The translations under genes were made by a program, and so were the position numbers. Shown here one piece after another: positions 13,501-22,587 of a DNA stretch of 64,000 nt. Numbering within the stretch: position 1 is the stretch's first letter; each line of letters begins with the position of its first letter. The notes beneath the pieces were generated by a model. That model made no database searches, was not told where the DNA came from, and saw only the letters and a program-made list of their open reading frames with translations. The DNA is from Platanthera guangdongensis. Lineage: Eukaryota > Streptophyta > Magnoliopsida > Asparagales > Orchidaceae. The DNA lies in NCBI GenBank assembly GCA_039583875.1, contig CM077163.1:230446646-230510645 (forward strand), in the 5' to 3' direction.

Positions 13501-16500
13501 GAACTCAGCTCGCATTTTGAACTTGCGGTTAGACTTTGTTAACCGCACGACTAAGTGAAGTCACTTGTGTTGTGCGCCTTTGTTAACCGTGTGCCACGTG
13601 AAATGGACGGTAATGTCCAAGCGTGTGTCATGACTCGTTAAAAGGGATGGTTTAGTCTCACGCCGCCTAGCGTGCTCCTTGGTCCTGGGTGTATAAGAGG
13701 GGTGGTCACTCCTCCCCTAATCGTGTGATTTTGGGGAGTGATGTCACAATGCTTTACATGAATTAGCGGTTAGACTTTCTTAACCGCGCGACTAAGTGAA
13801 GTGACTTGTGTTGTTCAGGCTTTGCGGCTAGAACCGGGCAACGAGGCAACTAGTTGGAGGCTCAGTGTGGAACAATTGAGGATAACAGTTTGTGATATAT
13901 TGATATACAACAGGTTGCAGTTAGTGCGACTAGAAGTCTTCTTCCTCGAGATTGCGGATAAGTTCAATAAGACAGTTCGTCTGATCTCAGCGGGTAGGTT
14001 CTTTCATAGTTCATCAGCACTTGTTCGCGGTTAGCTTCAGCGGTCAGGAGACCTCGCGGTCAGGCGACTAAAAAGTAATGGACAGGGTTGTTCTCAACAT
14101 TCAATAAACAGGCAGTCCGCGCGGCTACAAAAGCGGTCTGACAGTTCCGCGGTTTCAGCAGTCTGGGCTATTAGCAGTGATTTGACGGTTTCTGCGGACA
14201 GCTGTGGCGGTTAGGCGGCTTGGGCGGTTATTGGTGTCAGTCCGCCAGTTTTACTTTTGCTTGTATTTTTTGATTTCATTGGGTGCATTGCGAAATCATG
14301 TCTCCCAATATATGCCTTGTATTGTAAAAAAAATAGTTGATTCTATTATAACTCTTATTCTTCTACTACTTCCGGTTACTTGGCTTGGTGTGATTGAATG
14401 TTCCTGCGACCTTTCTCAGCTTTCCAGAAATTTTTACAGTGGTGATCTTTTTATTCGGAAATATAGATGGAAAGTTATAAAATATGTTCAATTATTTTAT
14501 AATATTTCAATTTTACCCTTTGTAATAACTCTACATTGAAAAATGTGCATCACATTTTACGCTTTATAATTAATCTAGAATAATTATAAAAGAGTAAATT
14601 TGAAAATCATAAAATAATTTAGCTGATTTTATCATTTTCCATCCATATTTCTAATGAAAATGACATTTTTGTAAACTGGGGAAACTTAGAGGGGAGGTAA
14701 ATGTAATTTCAAAAGAAAGAGGGGTGAAACCTGTAATTAAGCAAACTCTCACGGAAGGTCCCGGTAATTAACCCAAAATATTAATTTAGTTGCACATCTT
14801 ATAGTAGAAAAACGTGTTGGAGTAGAAATACTAAGTGCTGACCTACGCACACTCATGGGCTTAAGCTTTTTAATCAAAAATGGGTCGACCAACTTCATCC
14901 CCCTTTGAATCACACTCTTCAACAATCTCCAACTAAAATTAGGTAATAATAATATGTTTGAAATCGATTCCAAGGATGCTTAATAGTAAATTTAGTAACA
15001 TTACTGAAAAATTTTCCAACACTCTTTGAGCAACTAATTTGGTACTATTTTAAATTTATTAAGAGATTTGATATACACCCTATCAGGGAGAGTTGGAATC
15101 TCTAGCCTAGCCCACCTGGTAGGCTTCTTAAATTAGAGCAAGTACCATAAACCCTTAAGATACAAATGCCTCTTACTATATAGAAATCTTTCAATTAAAC
15201 AAAAGGACATAACATAGTTAAAGATACAAAACAGATTTGAATAAAATTCTTCATTTCTAGCACCCAGGTTCCCCCAGTTGCTTGCGAGTTTGAGAATATA
15301 TGCGCAAGACTGGGGGACCATAATGCACATACCCTCATCTGAACTCGCATCATTATTCTTAAGATGACTACAAAAATATCAAAAGTAGACCCTAACAATT
15401 ATACTCACAGAACCGCTAGAGCTTGCATGAGTCCAATGACCTCTGGAATCTTCCCAGTAAGTCGGTTCCCTTGAAGTGACCTGCAAATTAAGCAGGCATT
15501 ACTCAAAAAGACAAAAAACGGAGGTCCAACATTAACAACTCTGTCCAAAATTTAAATTTACTGAGTAAGACAGCAATATGATAGTAAATACTGTAGTAAA
15601 ACAAATTACTACTTCTGGAGAGCCTTTATCATCAACCAAATCAATTAATGTTTTCACGTGAATGGAACCAATGTTGGCTAGAGGAGCAGTAAATGCTCAA
15701 CAAATAATACCCGGTTGTTGTTAATAAACTGAGCAGTAAGAAGGGAGAAAAGCGAGGAGAGCCTACAGAGTTGCTACTTGAAGAAAACCGATATTGTAGG
15801 GGATCTCGCCAGTGATTGCATTATATGAGATATCCCTGCATTTATACAGTCAATATGGCAAGTTAAAAATATCATGACCCTTGAACAATTTTAATAAAAT
15901 AAGAGATTTTCATGGAAATTTACAGTGTTAGAATCATACAAAATTTCAAAACTGGTACAGTTTCCTATGTTCTCTGGTATAGGCCCCATAAGATTATTGC
16001 CTCTCACATCACTAGAACCAAAAAATGCAGAAACAAATATATCAAGACATGAACATTATAAGTTAGGAGTAATATATAGTAAGAACAACAAGGTTTTGAC
16101 AACGCACAAGTACCACAGGCCGGTCAACTGACAGATATCCGGGGACAAAATTCCCGTGAGCAAGTTCCCGCGAAGTCCTCTGAAACAAAAACAAAAAAAT
16201 CAAATCTTTTTTCCAGGGCAAATCTTGAAAGATCTTCAATAGTTATTTTTTCCGTAGGGCTGATGAACAGGAATTTAAAGGGCAAAAAAGTAGGGAAACA
16301 GTGCTTACAGGTACTGTAAGACCTCATTCCAGTATATGAGCCTGGGAATGTCGCCAGTAAGCTGGTTCTGAGCTAGATCTCTACAAAAAAAAAACGGGAT
16401 TCACGTTAAGAAAACATGTAGTCCGAAGTGAGAAACTAGTCAAAACAGAGCCGAGAGGGTCAACGGCTCACAGTGTTTTGAGATTTGGTATCTGAGAAAG

Positions 16501-17537
16501 TGTAGAAGGGATGGGTCCAGTCAATTGGTTGTTCTTCAGATTTCTGAATGGAGAAAAGAAGAGCAGGGTCCACAATGTTTATGCTTCAGACGACATTCTG
16601 TAGAATCAAATGAAACAGTGAAATATGAAAAAGATGAAACAGTTCATAGGGAACTCATACAGTTCTTCTAGCTGTTTGAGCTTCGAAATGGAGAAAGGGA
16701 TGTCGCCATAGAGAGAGTTTCCAGATAAATCCCTGTAATAAGTCAAAAGTTAGCACCATTTTCTATTAACAAAGCAACGGAAGATTTGAAAAAGGGTTTA
16801 GGAATATTAAAGTTGAAAAAGTACAGATATTTGAGAGAAACGCAATCTCCAATCTCATCTGGGATCTGCCCCATAAGTCGATTCCCCTTCAAATCACTGC
16901 AGTCCAAAACAAATCAAATAAGGTCTCCTCTAAACAATATAAAAAATACATTAAAAAATACAGGTCAGCATAACTAAAATGTGAAAACAGGGGAGGAAAC
17001 AAACAGCGACTGCAAGTTCTTCAGCTCTCCAACCGCCGGAGAGATCTCTCCTCCAAGGTTCAGATTTGAAAGATTCCTGCATGGGCCCTAATCATTTTTC
17101 ATGGGAAAAGGGAGAGGGAGAGGGAGAGAGAAGGCCGAAGACGAACAGGGATACTACGGCAGGGCTGAGGTTAGAGCAGAGAACACCTCGCCACGCGCAA
17201 TGGTCATCCACTCCACCGGTTTCGGTGAGATTGGCATCGCTACCAGTTGAAGAAGAAGAAGGATTCCAGTCGAGAAGCAAGTTAGCCGCGTTGCTAAAGG
17301 ACGCTTTCATTGCCAACAGTACATTTCCTGTTGTCCATTTTTTCAGAACAATTGATTAGCTAGTCAGTAAAGCAGGAACTAACAGAAACTAGGACATGGA
17401 GAAAGAGATGGAGAAGGAGAGTTGAAGAGGGACGGCGAGGGACCTTCGTCGGAGAGTGGGGCAACCGCCGGAAGCAAAAAACAGAGCAATGCCAGTGCCG
17501 GCATTCGACACATCACCTTCCTCCTCCTCCTCTCCAT
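387..17537 (-). CDS. ERL1: ERECTA-family (ERL-type) LRR receptor-like serine/threonine kinase, 26 exons
   Basis: ERECTA-family receptors bind EPF/EPFL peptides at the plasma membrane, with TMM and SERK partners, and control stomatal spacing and organ growth (family knowledge). Exon joins placed by eye give 994 codons. They comprise a signal peptide (about 1-27), an LRRNT cap (32-91), 20 LRRs (93 to about 565), one membrane helix (about 598-622) and a kinase with Lys near 695, HRD Asp near 792 and DFG Asp near 810. Each LRR occupies its own 72-nt exon, one of 69 nt, as is diagnostic for ERECTA genes. The C-terminus [11 protein letters not shown] resembles the ERL rather than the ERECTA branch; ERL1 versus ERL2 is not resolved. 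Exon 1 starts at 17,537 because that ATG opens an Arg-rich plus hydrophobic leader that splices in phase to exon 2. No frame break was seen. Intron 11 is 11.6 kb of transposons. Confidence 0.93.
1626..3839 (-). CDS. ERL1: ERL exons 12-24: LRRs 10-20, juxtamembrane and transmembrane
   Basis: Exon coordinates read from splice signals, last to first, are 1,626-1,760 (transmembrane helix, start [15 protein letters not shown]), 2,052-2,125 (the LLCGSW cysteine cap), 2,207-2,278, 2,353-2,424, 2,526-2,597, 2,671-2,742, 2,863-2,934, 3,019-3,090, 3,161-3,232, 3,308-3,379, 3,465-3,536, 3,619-3,690 and 3,768-3,839. All the LRR exons are exactly 72 nt in the same phase (a CT|G leucine codon split), each encoding one xLxxNxLxGxIPxxLGxLxxLxxL unit. 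Exon 21 (2,353-2,424, starting [15 protein letters not shown]) is easily missed because it lies inside a longer spurious open frame. Introns are short (70-120 bp), except intron 23 (1,761-2,051), which holds a foldback element. Confidence 0.92.
1859..2004. repeat. Foldback MITE-like inverted repeat in ERL intron 23
   Basis: Left arm 1,859-1,928 begins CTTTGCATAATTACAAGAAC. Right arm 1,940-2,004 reads in reverse CTTGCATAATTACAAAAAC. The arms stay similar over about 65 bp, separated by about a dozen bases. The C-rich strand (CCTCCCCCCTAAGTTT) resembles the termini of the larger inverted-repeat element at 12,702-14,774. No coding capacity was seen. The outer ends and target duplication were not fixed. 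Confidence 0.7.
3840..4700. other. AT-rich intron spacer
   Basis: No gene, terminal repeat or recognisable element could be supported. It may contain old decayed transposon sequence. Confidence 0.4.
4701..6841 (-). repeat. 3' LTR of the Tekay-like element
   Basis: About 2.14 kb. It starts TGTAACACTCACATCC on the + strand and ends GAGGCGTTATA, with the CA terminus mutated. It aligns to 8,640-10,418 plus 12,342-12,560. It contains several CpG-rich palindromes of the form CTACCGCCGCGCGGTAG in its first third as read on the minus strand (6,360-6,815), with an isolated copy near 5,770-5,800. Short open frames inside it are not genes. Confidence 0.85.
6870..8640 (-). pseudogene. Ty3/Gypsy pol remnant: RNase H, integrase, chromodomain
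   Basis: Minus-strand frames show an RNase H tail (8,364-8,630, [10 protein letters not shown] and VADTLSRRA). Next comes the integrase core (7,744-8,007, [13 protein letters not shown] and IVSDRDGRF; then 7,330-7,728, [14 protein letters not shown]). Last is the chromodomain region (6,983-7,210, VFHISVLWK and [10 protein letters not shown]). Integrase normally inserts element cDNA, and the chromodomain steers it to heterochromatin. Frameshifts and stops separate the pieces, so no functional product is expected. Confidence 0.88.
10419..12336 (-). mobile_element. Small non-autonomous LTR retrotransposon nested in the Tekay LTR
   Basis: LTRs are 10,419-10,780 (362 bp) and 11,977-12,336 (360 bp). 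Both run TGTTGTGGGC to CCGTAACA on the + strand. A perfect 5-bp target duplication CTACC lies at 10,414-10,418 and 12,337-12,341. Orientation is minus: a primer-site-like CTCTGATACAT lies just inside the high-coordinate LTR (compare the reverse complement of TGGTATCAGAG). The last coding remnant ([15 protein letters not shown], 10,795-10,830) abuts the low-coordinate LTR, as the end of a gypsy polyprotein would. The internal region is only 1.2 kb, so any mobility needed proteins in trans. Confidence 0.88.
10790..11444 (-). pseudogene. Residual gag/pol ends in the nested LTR element
   Basis: Three overlapping minus-strand frames are open, but none forms a full domain. One starts with [20 protein letters not shown], which could be a gag N-terminus with a short coiled segment. 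Another ends in [14 protein letters not shown], which resembles the C-terminal LEDK motif of Ty3/Gypsy polyproteins. Gag, protease, RT and integrase cores are absent. Best read as a large internal deletion that kept only the two ends of the coding region. Confidence 0.5.
12702..14774. mobile_element. MULE-like inverted-repeat element carrying a solo LTR
   Basis: The termini are inverted repeats. The left reads GGGTTGATTACTAGGACCTCC from 12,702. The right, read in reverse from 14,774, gives GGGTTAATTACCGGGACCTTCC, and similarity continues about 200 bp inward. A perfect 10-bp direct repeat AAAATATTAA flanks both ends (12,692-12,701 and 14,775-14,784). Long inverted repeats with 9-10-bp duplications fit Mutator-like elements. 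No transposase is present. Without the solo LTR the element would be about 550 bp. Confidence 0.82.
12919..14438 (+). repeat. Copia solo LTR (same family as the 49-64 kb element)
   Basis: Begins TGTTGAATTTGTTGAAGTG and ends TTTTTACA. It is flanked by near-identical 5-bp sequences, GGGGT (12,914-12,918) and GTGGT (14,439-14,443). Content matches the LTRs at 49,047 and 62,362: repeated GCGG[A/T]CTG motifs, a TATAAATA box at 13,457-13,464, and the downstream block GCGAAATCATGTCTC near 14,290. It has no internal domain, so it is the product of LTR-LTR recombination. Confidence 0.82.
14785..15408. other. Intron spacer upstream of ERL exon 11
   Basis: No coding or repeat structure supported. Short open frames here lack any recognisable domain. 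Confidence 0.4.
15409..17537 (-). CDS. ERL1: ERL exons 1-11: signal peptide, LRRNT cap, LRRs 1-9
   Basis: Exons are 17,444-17,537 (leader with [13 protein letters not shown]), 17,147-17,327 (LRRNT, with [18 protein letters not shown] and CAWRGVLC), 17,005-17,076, 16,825-16,896, 16,661-16,732, 16,472-16,543, 16,309-16,380, 16,108-16,179, 15,940-16,011, 15,767-15,835 (69 nt) and 15,409-15,480. The repeat [11 protein letters not shown] and the DISYN...GFLQVATL repeat are ERECTA-family hallmarks in the expected order. Exon 2 has a Ser/Thr/Asp-rich insertion between LLLDW and CAWRG, compared with the compact Arabidopsis family members. Confidence 0.92.
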
Positions 17538-17616
17538 GTCCCACACAGCAAACGACGCTACAAACTCGTACTAAAAAACAGAAGGAAGAAGAGAAAGGGA
17601 GATCTTGTTCAACATC

Positions 17617-17659
<43 letters not shown>

Positions 17660-18091
17660 AGGAAATCAAGTAAAAGCCGGTAAGGGAAAAGCGTAGGGAG
17701 GAAGAGGGCTGGGTTGGCCGTACGAACAAATGCAGCCACCAAAATAGCTAGAGGTTGCGACAGAGACGTGACTGTTCCTTTGGCAAGCTGATCAACGGGG
17801 CCGGAGTGGGCCACCACCAACTTTACGGCAGCCACGCCTCCTCCGGCCACCCTAAAATTAGGCTACAAGAGGCCTCCTTTCCTTCCTCCCCTTCGGCCAT
17901 TATTACTTTTCAGACTGCAGCCCGGCGCCCACTCGAATACTCGATTTCTCTTTTGTCCATTTCTTCCTTGTAGGATTTCTTAAAGCGGTTAAAAGGTTTA
18001 ATACTTTTCTCATTTCATATTATTTTGACGATGGAAAATTGATGCTGCTTTTATAACCTTATTATTAATTCGTACATATTGATATTATCCA
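17538..18091 (-). promoter_or_regulatory. ERL 5' UTR and proximal promoter region
   Basis: Upstream (minus strand) of the start codon. A (GA)n tract on the + strand at 17,632-17,654, so CT-repeat in the transcript sense, lies about 95-120 bp before the ATG. Pyrimidine repeats are common in plant 5' UTRs. No convincing TATA box or start site could be placed. Confidence 0.45.
17632..17654. repeat. (GA)n microsatellite in the ERL leader
   Basis: About 11-12 uninterrupted GA dinucleotides. It would be read as CT repeats in the ERL transcript. Confidence 0.9.
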
Positions 18092-18099
18092 TTATAAAC

Positions 18100-19154
18100 T
18101 AGGGATGTGCATAAATACCCGAAAACCGAAGAACCGATCCGAACCGAACCGAACCGAACCGGTGTCATTTGGGTCGGTTCTATCGGTTACCGGTTCGGTT
18201 CCGGTTCTTAAATTTCCAAGAACCGGGGTTACAACTCGGTTCTCGGTTCTGGTGTCGGTTCTACCCAGAACCGACCCGACCCGAACTCACCCCTTAATAC
18301 AAGTGGTCGAGTCCTTGATCGATTTCGTAGTTCTTTATCGCCAAAAATTATGGAGGGCTTAGTGTGCACACAAGATTGGTTAAGGGCAAGTCCTCATCCT
18401 ATGCAAATCGAAGAAGACTTACATCAAATTGAAGAACTTGAAAATGGTATTATTAATTCATATTTTTATTTAATTATTTTATGTTATGCATATTTAGTGT
18501 TTAATTATTTTTTAAAATTGCAACAGTTATTTGTGCCGAACAAGAGTTTTTAAACAATGATGGTTAAAGTTTCGCAGGTTCTAATTTTCATCTAATATTG
18601 GATTTACGTCTAAGGTTAAACACTTGAACTTATAATCATTTTCAAACAAAACAAAAAGTAAAAAATGACTTTAATGTTAATTGTGTTTTTCTTCATATCT
18701 GGTGAATAATTGGATGTTGGATGAAATGAGCAAGTGTGAAGAACGATTGGACTTAGAAGATTTTCTTTATTTTATCTTATATTTGAACTTCTACAATTTC
18801 ACTAATTATGACTGCATCACTTCAATTAATATTGACTAATGACTATGATGTTATTTGGATTTTGGCAATTAGCATCTGTTTATTTTTATTCCTTTCCTTT
18901 TTGTTGGCATTATATGTTATGCTTCTAAATAATAAATTATTACAGTTGCTAATGATTTGATGAATATCTGACTATTTGTTAATATTTAGGAACCGAAACT
19001 AGAACCGGAACCGAACCGGGACCGAGAATACGGTTCTGGTTCTTGGTGAGAAATACTCGGTTGGTTCTGATTCCAAACATTTAGAACCGAACCTATATGG
19101 TTCGGTTCTCGGTTCTGGGCAGAACCGAACCGAACCGACCCATGCACAGCCCTA
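18100..19154 (+). mobile_element. Deleted hAT transposon
   Basis: Terminal inverted repeats TAGGGATGTGCAT (18,100) and ATGCACAGCCCTA (19,154). A perfect 8-bp target duplication TTATAAAC lies at 18,092-18,099 and 19,155-19,162, diagnostic of hAT. Dense subterminal GAACCGAACC / GGTTCGGTTC repeats occupy 18,118-18,285 and 18,990-19,140. A 3' transposase scrap (about 18,303-18,445) shows LSPK-like residues and EGLVCTQDWLRA. It is an internal-deletion derivative of a relative of the element at 25,950-30,262. Confidence 0.92.
18303..18445 (+). pseudogene. hAT transposase C-terminal fragment
   Basis: A short frame with EGLVCTQDWLRASPHPMQIE and a preceding LDRF(R)SS(L)SPKI-like stretch matches the hAT C-terminal dimerisation region at 29,080-29,220. 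Too short for function. Confidence 0.8.
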
Positions 19155-19162
19155 TTATAAAC

Positions 19163-19366
19163 GGATTATTCAACTGGATAATACTATTACTCATATAAAA
19201 TATACTTAAAAAAAGTGGGCCCCACTTATCACAAAAATATCCGACCTCCTTATTTTCCCAACTTTGCAAACCTAATTATAGAAGTATGATGTTTTTGTGC
19301 TGAGTGGAGCCCACTTTTCTGATTTTTTATTATGTTTTAGATGAGTATAGTATTATCATATTGTTA
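19163..19366. other. Short spacer between elements
   Basis: No feature recognised. Confidence 0.35.
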
Positions 19367-19373
19367 CATATCA

Positions 19374-22124
19374 TGTGACTGGAGGCAGAAAAAGCCCTAA
19401 TGGCCGGAAGGAGAGGGAGACAGAAAAGGTAAAGGAGAAGAGAGAAATACTAATTTCATTAATTAAAAAATGTTATGTCTATATGTCGACAGGAGCAGGT
19501 ATTAATACAACTCTTACAAGAAAGCTAACGGGTCAATTAATTGACCGTTGGAAGTAATACAGACTGGCACAAGTCGATAGCTCATCCAAAGTAGCGGAGT
19601 GCACTTTCATATCCGCTACATCCCTGCCCTTCCCCTTTTTGTGTTCCTGGTCGTACCCGAAGAATTCAGGTTTTTGATAAGGCCATACTTTAATTATTTG
19701 AGTTTTGTTGGTTAAAGAAATTCTATGATCAATGGTCCTCCAAAGAGGTAATGCCGATGGAGTTTCAAAAAGTGTATTATATTCGATTAGTTAGGATTGA
19801 ATGGGAAATGAGTCCGTATCCATTGGATGAATGTCTGTTGGAAAATTTTCCGATAATGGCTCTGTTTGTAAGCATAGGAGCATGGACTTCTGTAATTGGG
19901 TTGGAGTAATAATATCTGAAAATAAAGGTTGTGCGCCATTAATTTTACATAATTTATTATCCTAGAATGATATCTGCCCCATGTAAATCGATTATAAACA
20001 AATCAAGTATGAGTGTTATTCCTTGAATGATTAATTTTACCTTTGAACATTTTTCTTTACAAAACATTGTATTCTCATTCCCATGTGTACCTTAAAAACC
20101 GGAATGGAAGTTATTGGTAATTTCAAAAATTGCGCAGCTCGCTTGGTTATAAAGTTGTGTGTGGATCCGTTATCAAAAAATGTGAACAACAGACTGACCA
20201 ATCTTTCCTTGAACTTGTAATGAATTTGAGGGAAAGGTTCTCATTAAAGCATTCATGCTTATTTCGGAATCCACTATTTGGTCAGTTGGACACTCACGTG
20301 TGTCGTCTGGTGTCGGATTGTCCTGTTCCTCCTCTGCGTCTCCTTCGAAATATTAAAGTGCCGATTTATTTTTACACTTGTGTCCCGGAAAGTATCTCTC
20401 CTCACACGTGAAGCATTGACCCTTGTCACGTCTAGATTGAATTTCTGCTTGTGGTAGTCGTTTAACCGCCATTTGCTTTGAATTTGTGGGGTGATTGCTT
20501 GGAAAATTTTTATTTGCCCAATATTTTGTTAATTTCGAATCTTCTATTGTCTGGTCTTCAAAAAGTCTAGCTAGTTTAAAAGTATGGTATAGGTTGCTCG
20601 AGGGTTGTGCAATGATAGCACGGCGAATGTGTGATTTTAGGCCGGCAATAAAGTTTCGACGTAATACATCATGCGAAAAACCATGATTTTGAGAAGATAA
20701 TAATTCAAAAGATTCTTGATAAGCAGCAACAGTAGAAGTTTGAGTTATTTTCATTAGCTTACTGAGCGGATCATCGTAATCCGAAGGGCCGAAACGATAT
20801 TGAATAGCTAGCTTGAAGGTATTCCAATCCGAGCAAAGACCATCTCGCAAAAGCCCTTGGAACCACGTAGAAGCTGGCATGTCCAAATATAATGAAGCAA
20901 TAAAGACATAATCCATGGGGTTAATCTTATTATACCTAAAATATAACTCAGTTTTGAAGATCCTATCAGTAGGATCTCCGGACGCAAAGTGAGTGCAGTG
21001 GATCTTGGCCATCGAATGACACTGAAATCCGAAATGTTGTGGGAGTGTATTATAGTCAGTAAACTGTGGGATCTTTGGGGCCATGGGTTGAAGATATGTG
21101 GAATACGCAGGGATGGGTTGGGGAGATAAAGAGTTGTTATGAAATGTTGGGGAAATCCGTGTAGGGATGGCTGGAAGGGGGGAAGAGGAAATGGAAGAAG
21201 GAAGAAATGATGGAGGGGCATTCAAAGGAGGAATAGGCCCAGGAGGTATGAACGATGAGAGAAATGGTGGAGGGGCATTCCAGGCCGTAGTTGGACCCGG
21301 TTGTAGAGACGATGAAGCCAAAGAGAAATGGGCATTTCCGAGTAGGCTCGGCTGTAAAGAATCGGACCCGTTGAGGTCGATAATGGGAATGCGAGGCCGA
21401 CTGAAACCGTCTGATACCCCGGAAGACTGGGCTGGTAGGGGTAGAGTCGATCCAAGCGTCGGGGATGGCTGTGATACGCCGTGATCAGAAGTGCCGGTGA
21501 GAGAGCCGGGCGGACACGCCGATATCATCCGCAGAAAGCTCTGTAACTCGTCGCGCATTTCTTAAAATTCTTTGTAGAATGCCGATTGTGTTTCTGTTGC
21601 TCAATCTTGCTGATGTTGGAGACGATCTTGCTGTTGTTGGGTGTGAGCGATCGATGGACAATTGAAGCTGTTGAATATCGATAGCGAAATGAAGTTGTGA
21701 TGTTTTGATGGAGACGCAATGTGCCGCTTGTTGATCCATATAAGCCGCGTGTCTCATATCCAGCTCCTGTCGAGATATGACGGAGAAAGACGATGAAGCA
21801 ACCGGCTGGTCGGTGGGAGAGCTGGCTTGCACCTCCATAGAGGGCGAACTCGACGAGAGCACCATTGCCACATATCCTGTGACTGGAGGCAGAAAAAGCC
21901 CTAATGGCTGGAAGGAGAGGGAGACAGAAAAGGTAAAGGAGAAGAGAGAAATACTAATTTCATTAATTAAAAAATGTTTTGCCTATCTGTCGACAAGAGC
22001 AGGTATTAATACAACTCTTACAAGAAAGCTAAAAGGTCAATTAATTGACCGTTGGAAGTAACACAGGCTGACACAAGTCGCCAACTCAGCCAAAGTAGCG
22101 GAGTGCACTTTCATATCCGCTACA
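19374..22124 (-). mobile_element. Gag-only LTR retrotransposon (Ty3/Gypsy-like), minus strand
   Basis: Two 247-bp LTRs, 19,374-19,620 and 21,878-22,124. Both run TGTGACTGGAGGCAG to ATATCCGCTACA on the + strand, with only scattered differences. The sequence CATAT lies close to both outer ends (19,367-19,371 and 22,125-22,129), but two extra bases on the left make the target duplication uncertain. A purine-rich tract (reverse of CCCTGCCCTTCCCC) abuts 19,620, fixing minus orientation. The internal region encodes gag only, so this is a TR-GAG-type non-autonomous element. Confidence 0.85.
20353..21871 (-). pseudogene. Retrotransposon Gag with zinc knuckle
   Basis: Gag packages element RNA in virus-like particles. 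The main frame (20,353-21,558, 401 residues) has a Pro/Ser-rich N-terminal half and a retrotransposon-gag core around KTELYFRYNKINPMDYVF and ASTWFQGLL. It ends with a CCHC-like knuckle, CFTCEERYFPGHKC. An N-terminal extension (ATG near 21,871, coiled-coil-like LQHFAID/QQLQLSID region) is in another frame, so at least one frameshift lies near 21,490-21,560. No protease, RT or integrase follows before the LTR. The knuckle spelling resembles chromovirus gags. Confidence 0.85.
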
Positions 22125-22129
22125 CATAT

Positions 22130-22587
22130 TCAACTATTAAATAACAAATTTGTGGTCAGCAAAATTAATAGAATTATAATAATTATCTTTGTTGGGGCTC
22201 GCTCCAACCTTCTCGTAGACCGGTCTAGATTTGACCGCCTTAGCTCTGGAGTGGTCGAACATACAAATAGTCTGAGAATTGCTGAAATAGATATGAGAAT
22301 TTTTTTAACATGGAAAACCTCGAAAATATGTGAAAAATCACGTGGCCGGATTGGTGCTGACCAAGCTTCCACTATACAATGTTGCTTTACATGACTTTTA
22401 AGAGAATGAGAGAGCGGCATGCCGCTCTTCATTACAATTTGTTGGGGGTGAGAGAAGGAGATGTTCAGAGGGTGACAGATCACCGCTCACAACACTAAGT
22501 ATTTTGATCTTGTCCGTGGCGGAAAACACACTTACTCTGGAGATTGGCGAATAATTGGGTCAAAAAAAATATTTTTAATTATTTATG
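22130..22587. other. Unassigned spacer
   Basis: AT-rich, then mixed sequence. No domain or terminal repeat recognised. Confidence 0.35.

Larger units (their letters stand above)
3840..15408 (-). other. ERL intron 11, 11.57 kb, filled with nested transposons
   Basis: The donor follows exon 11 (CT|GTGAG at 15,408) and the acceptor precedes exon 12 (TTTCAG| at 3,840). Both are intact. The neighbouring introns average about 100-300 bp, so essentially all of this length is inserted DNA. Order on the + strand is AT-rich spacer (3,840-4,700), Tekay-like element with a nested LTR element (4,701-12,560), MULE-like element with a solo LTR (12,692-14,784) and AT-rich spacer (14,785-15,408). Confidence 0.9.

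Noticed and set aside
13174..14034. Several open frames in the 13-14 kb region
   Set aside because: They fall inside a copia solo LTR, which has no coding function.
3840..15408. ERL gene broken into two pseudogene halves
   Set aside because: Exon 11 donor and exon 12 acceptor are intact, phase matches, and the LRR order is continuous across the gap, so a long intron is the simpler reading.
18118..18285. GAACCG repeats as a satellite or telomere-like tract
   Set aside because: They sit exactly inside hAT termini with an 8-bp target duplication and are subterminal transposase-site repeats.
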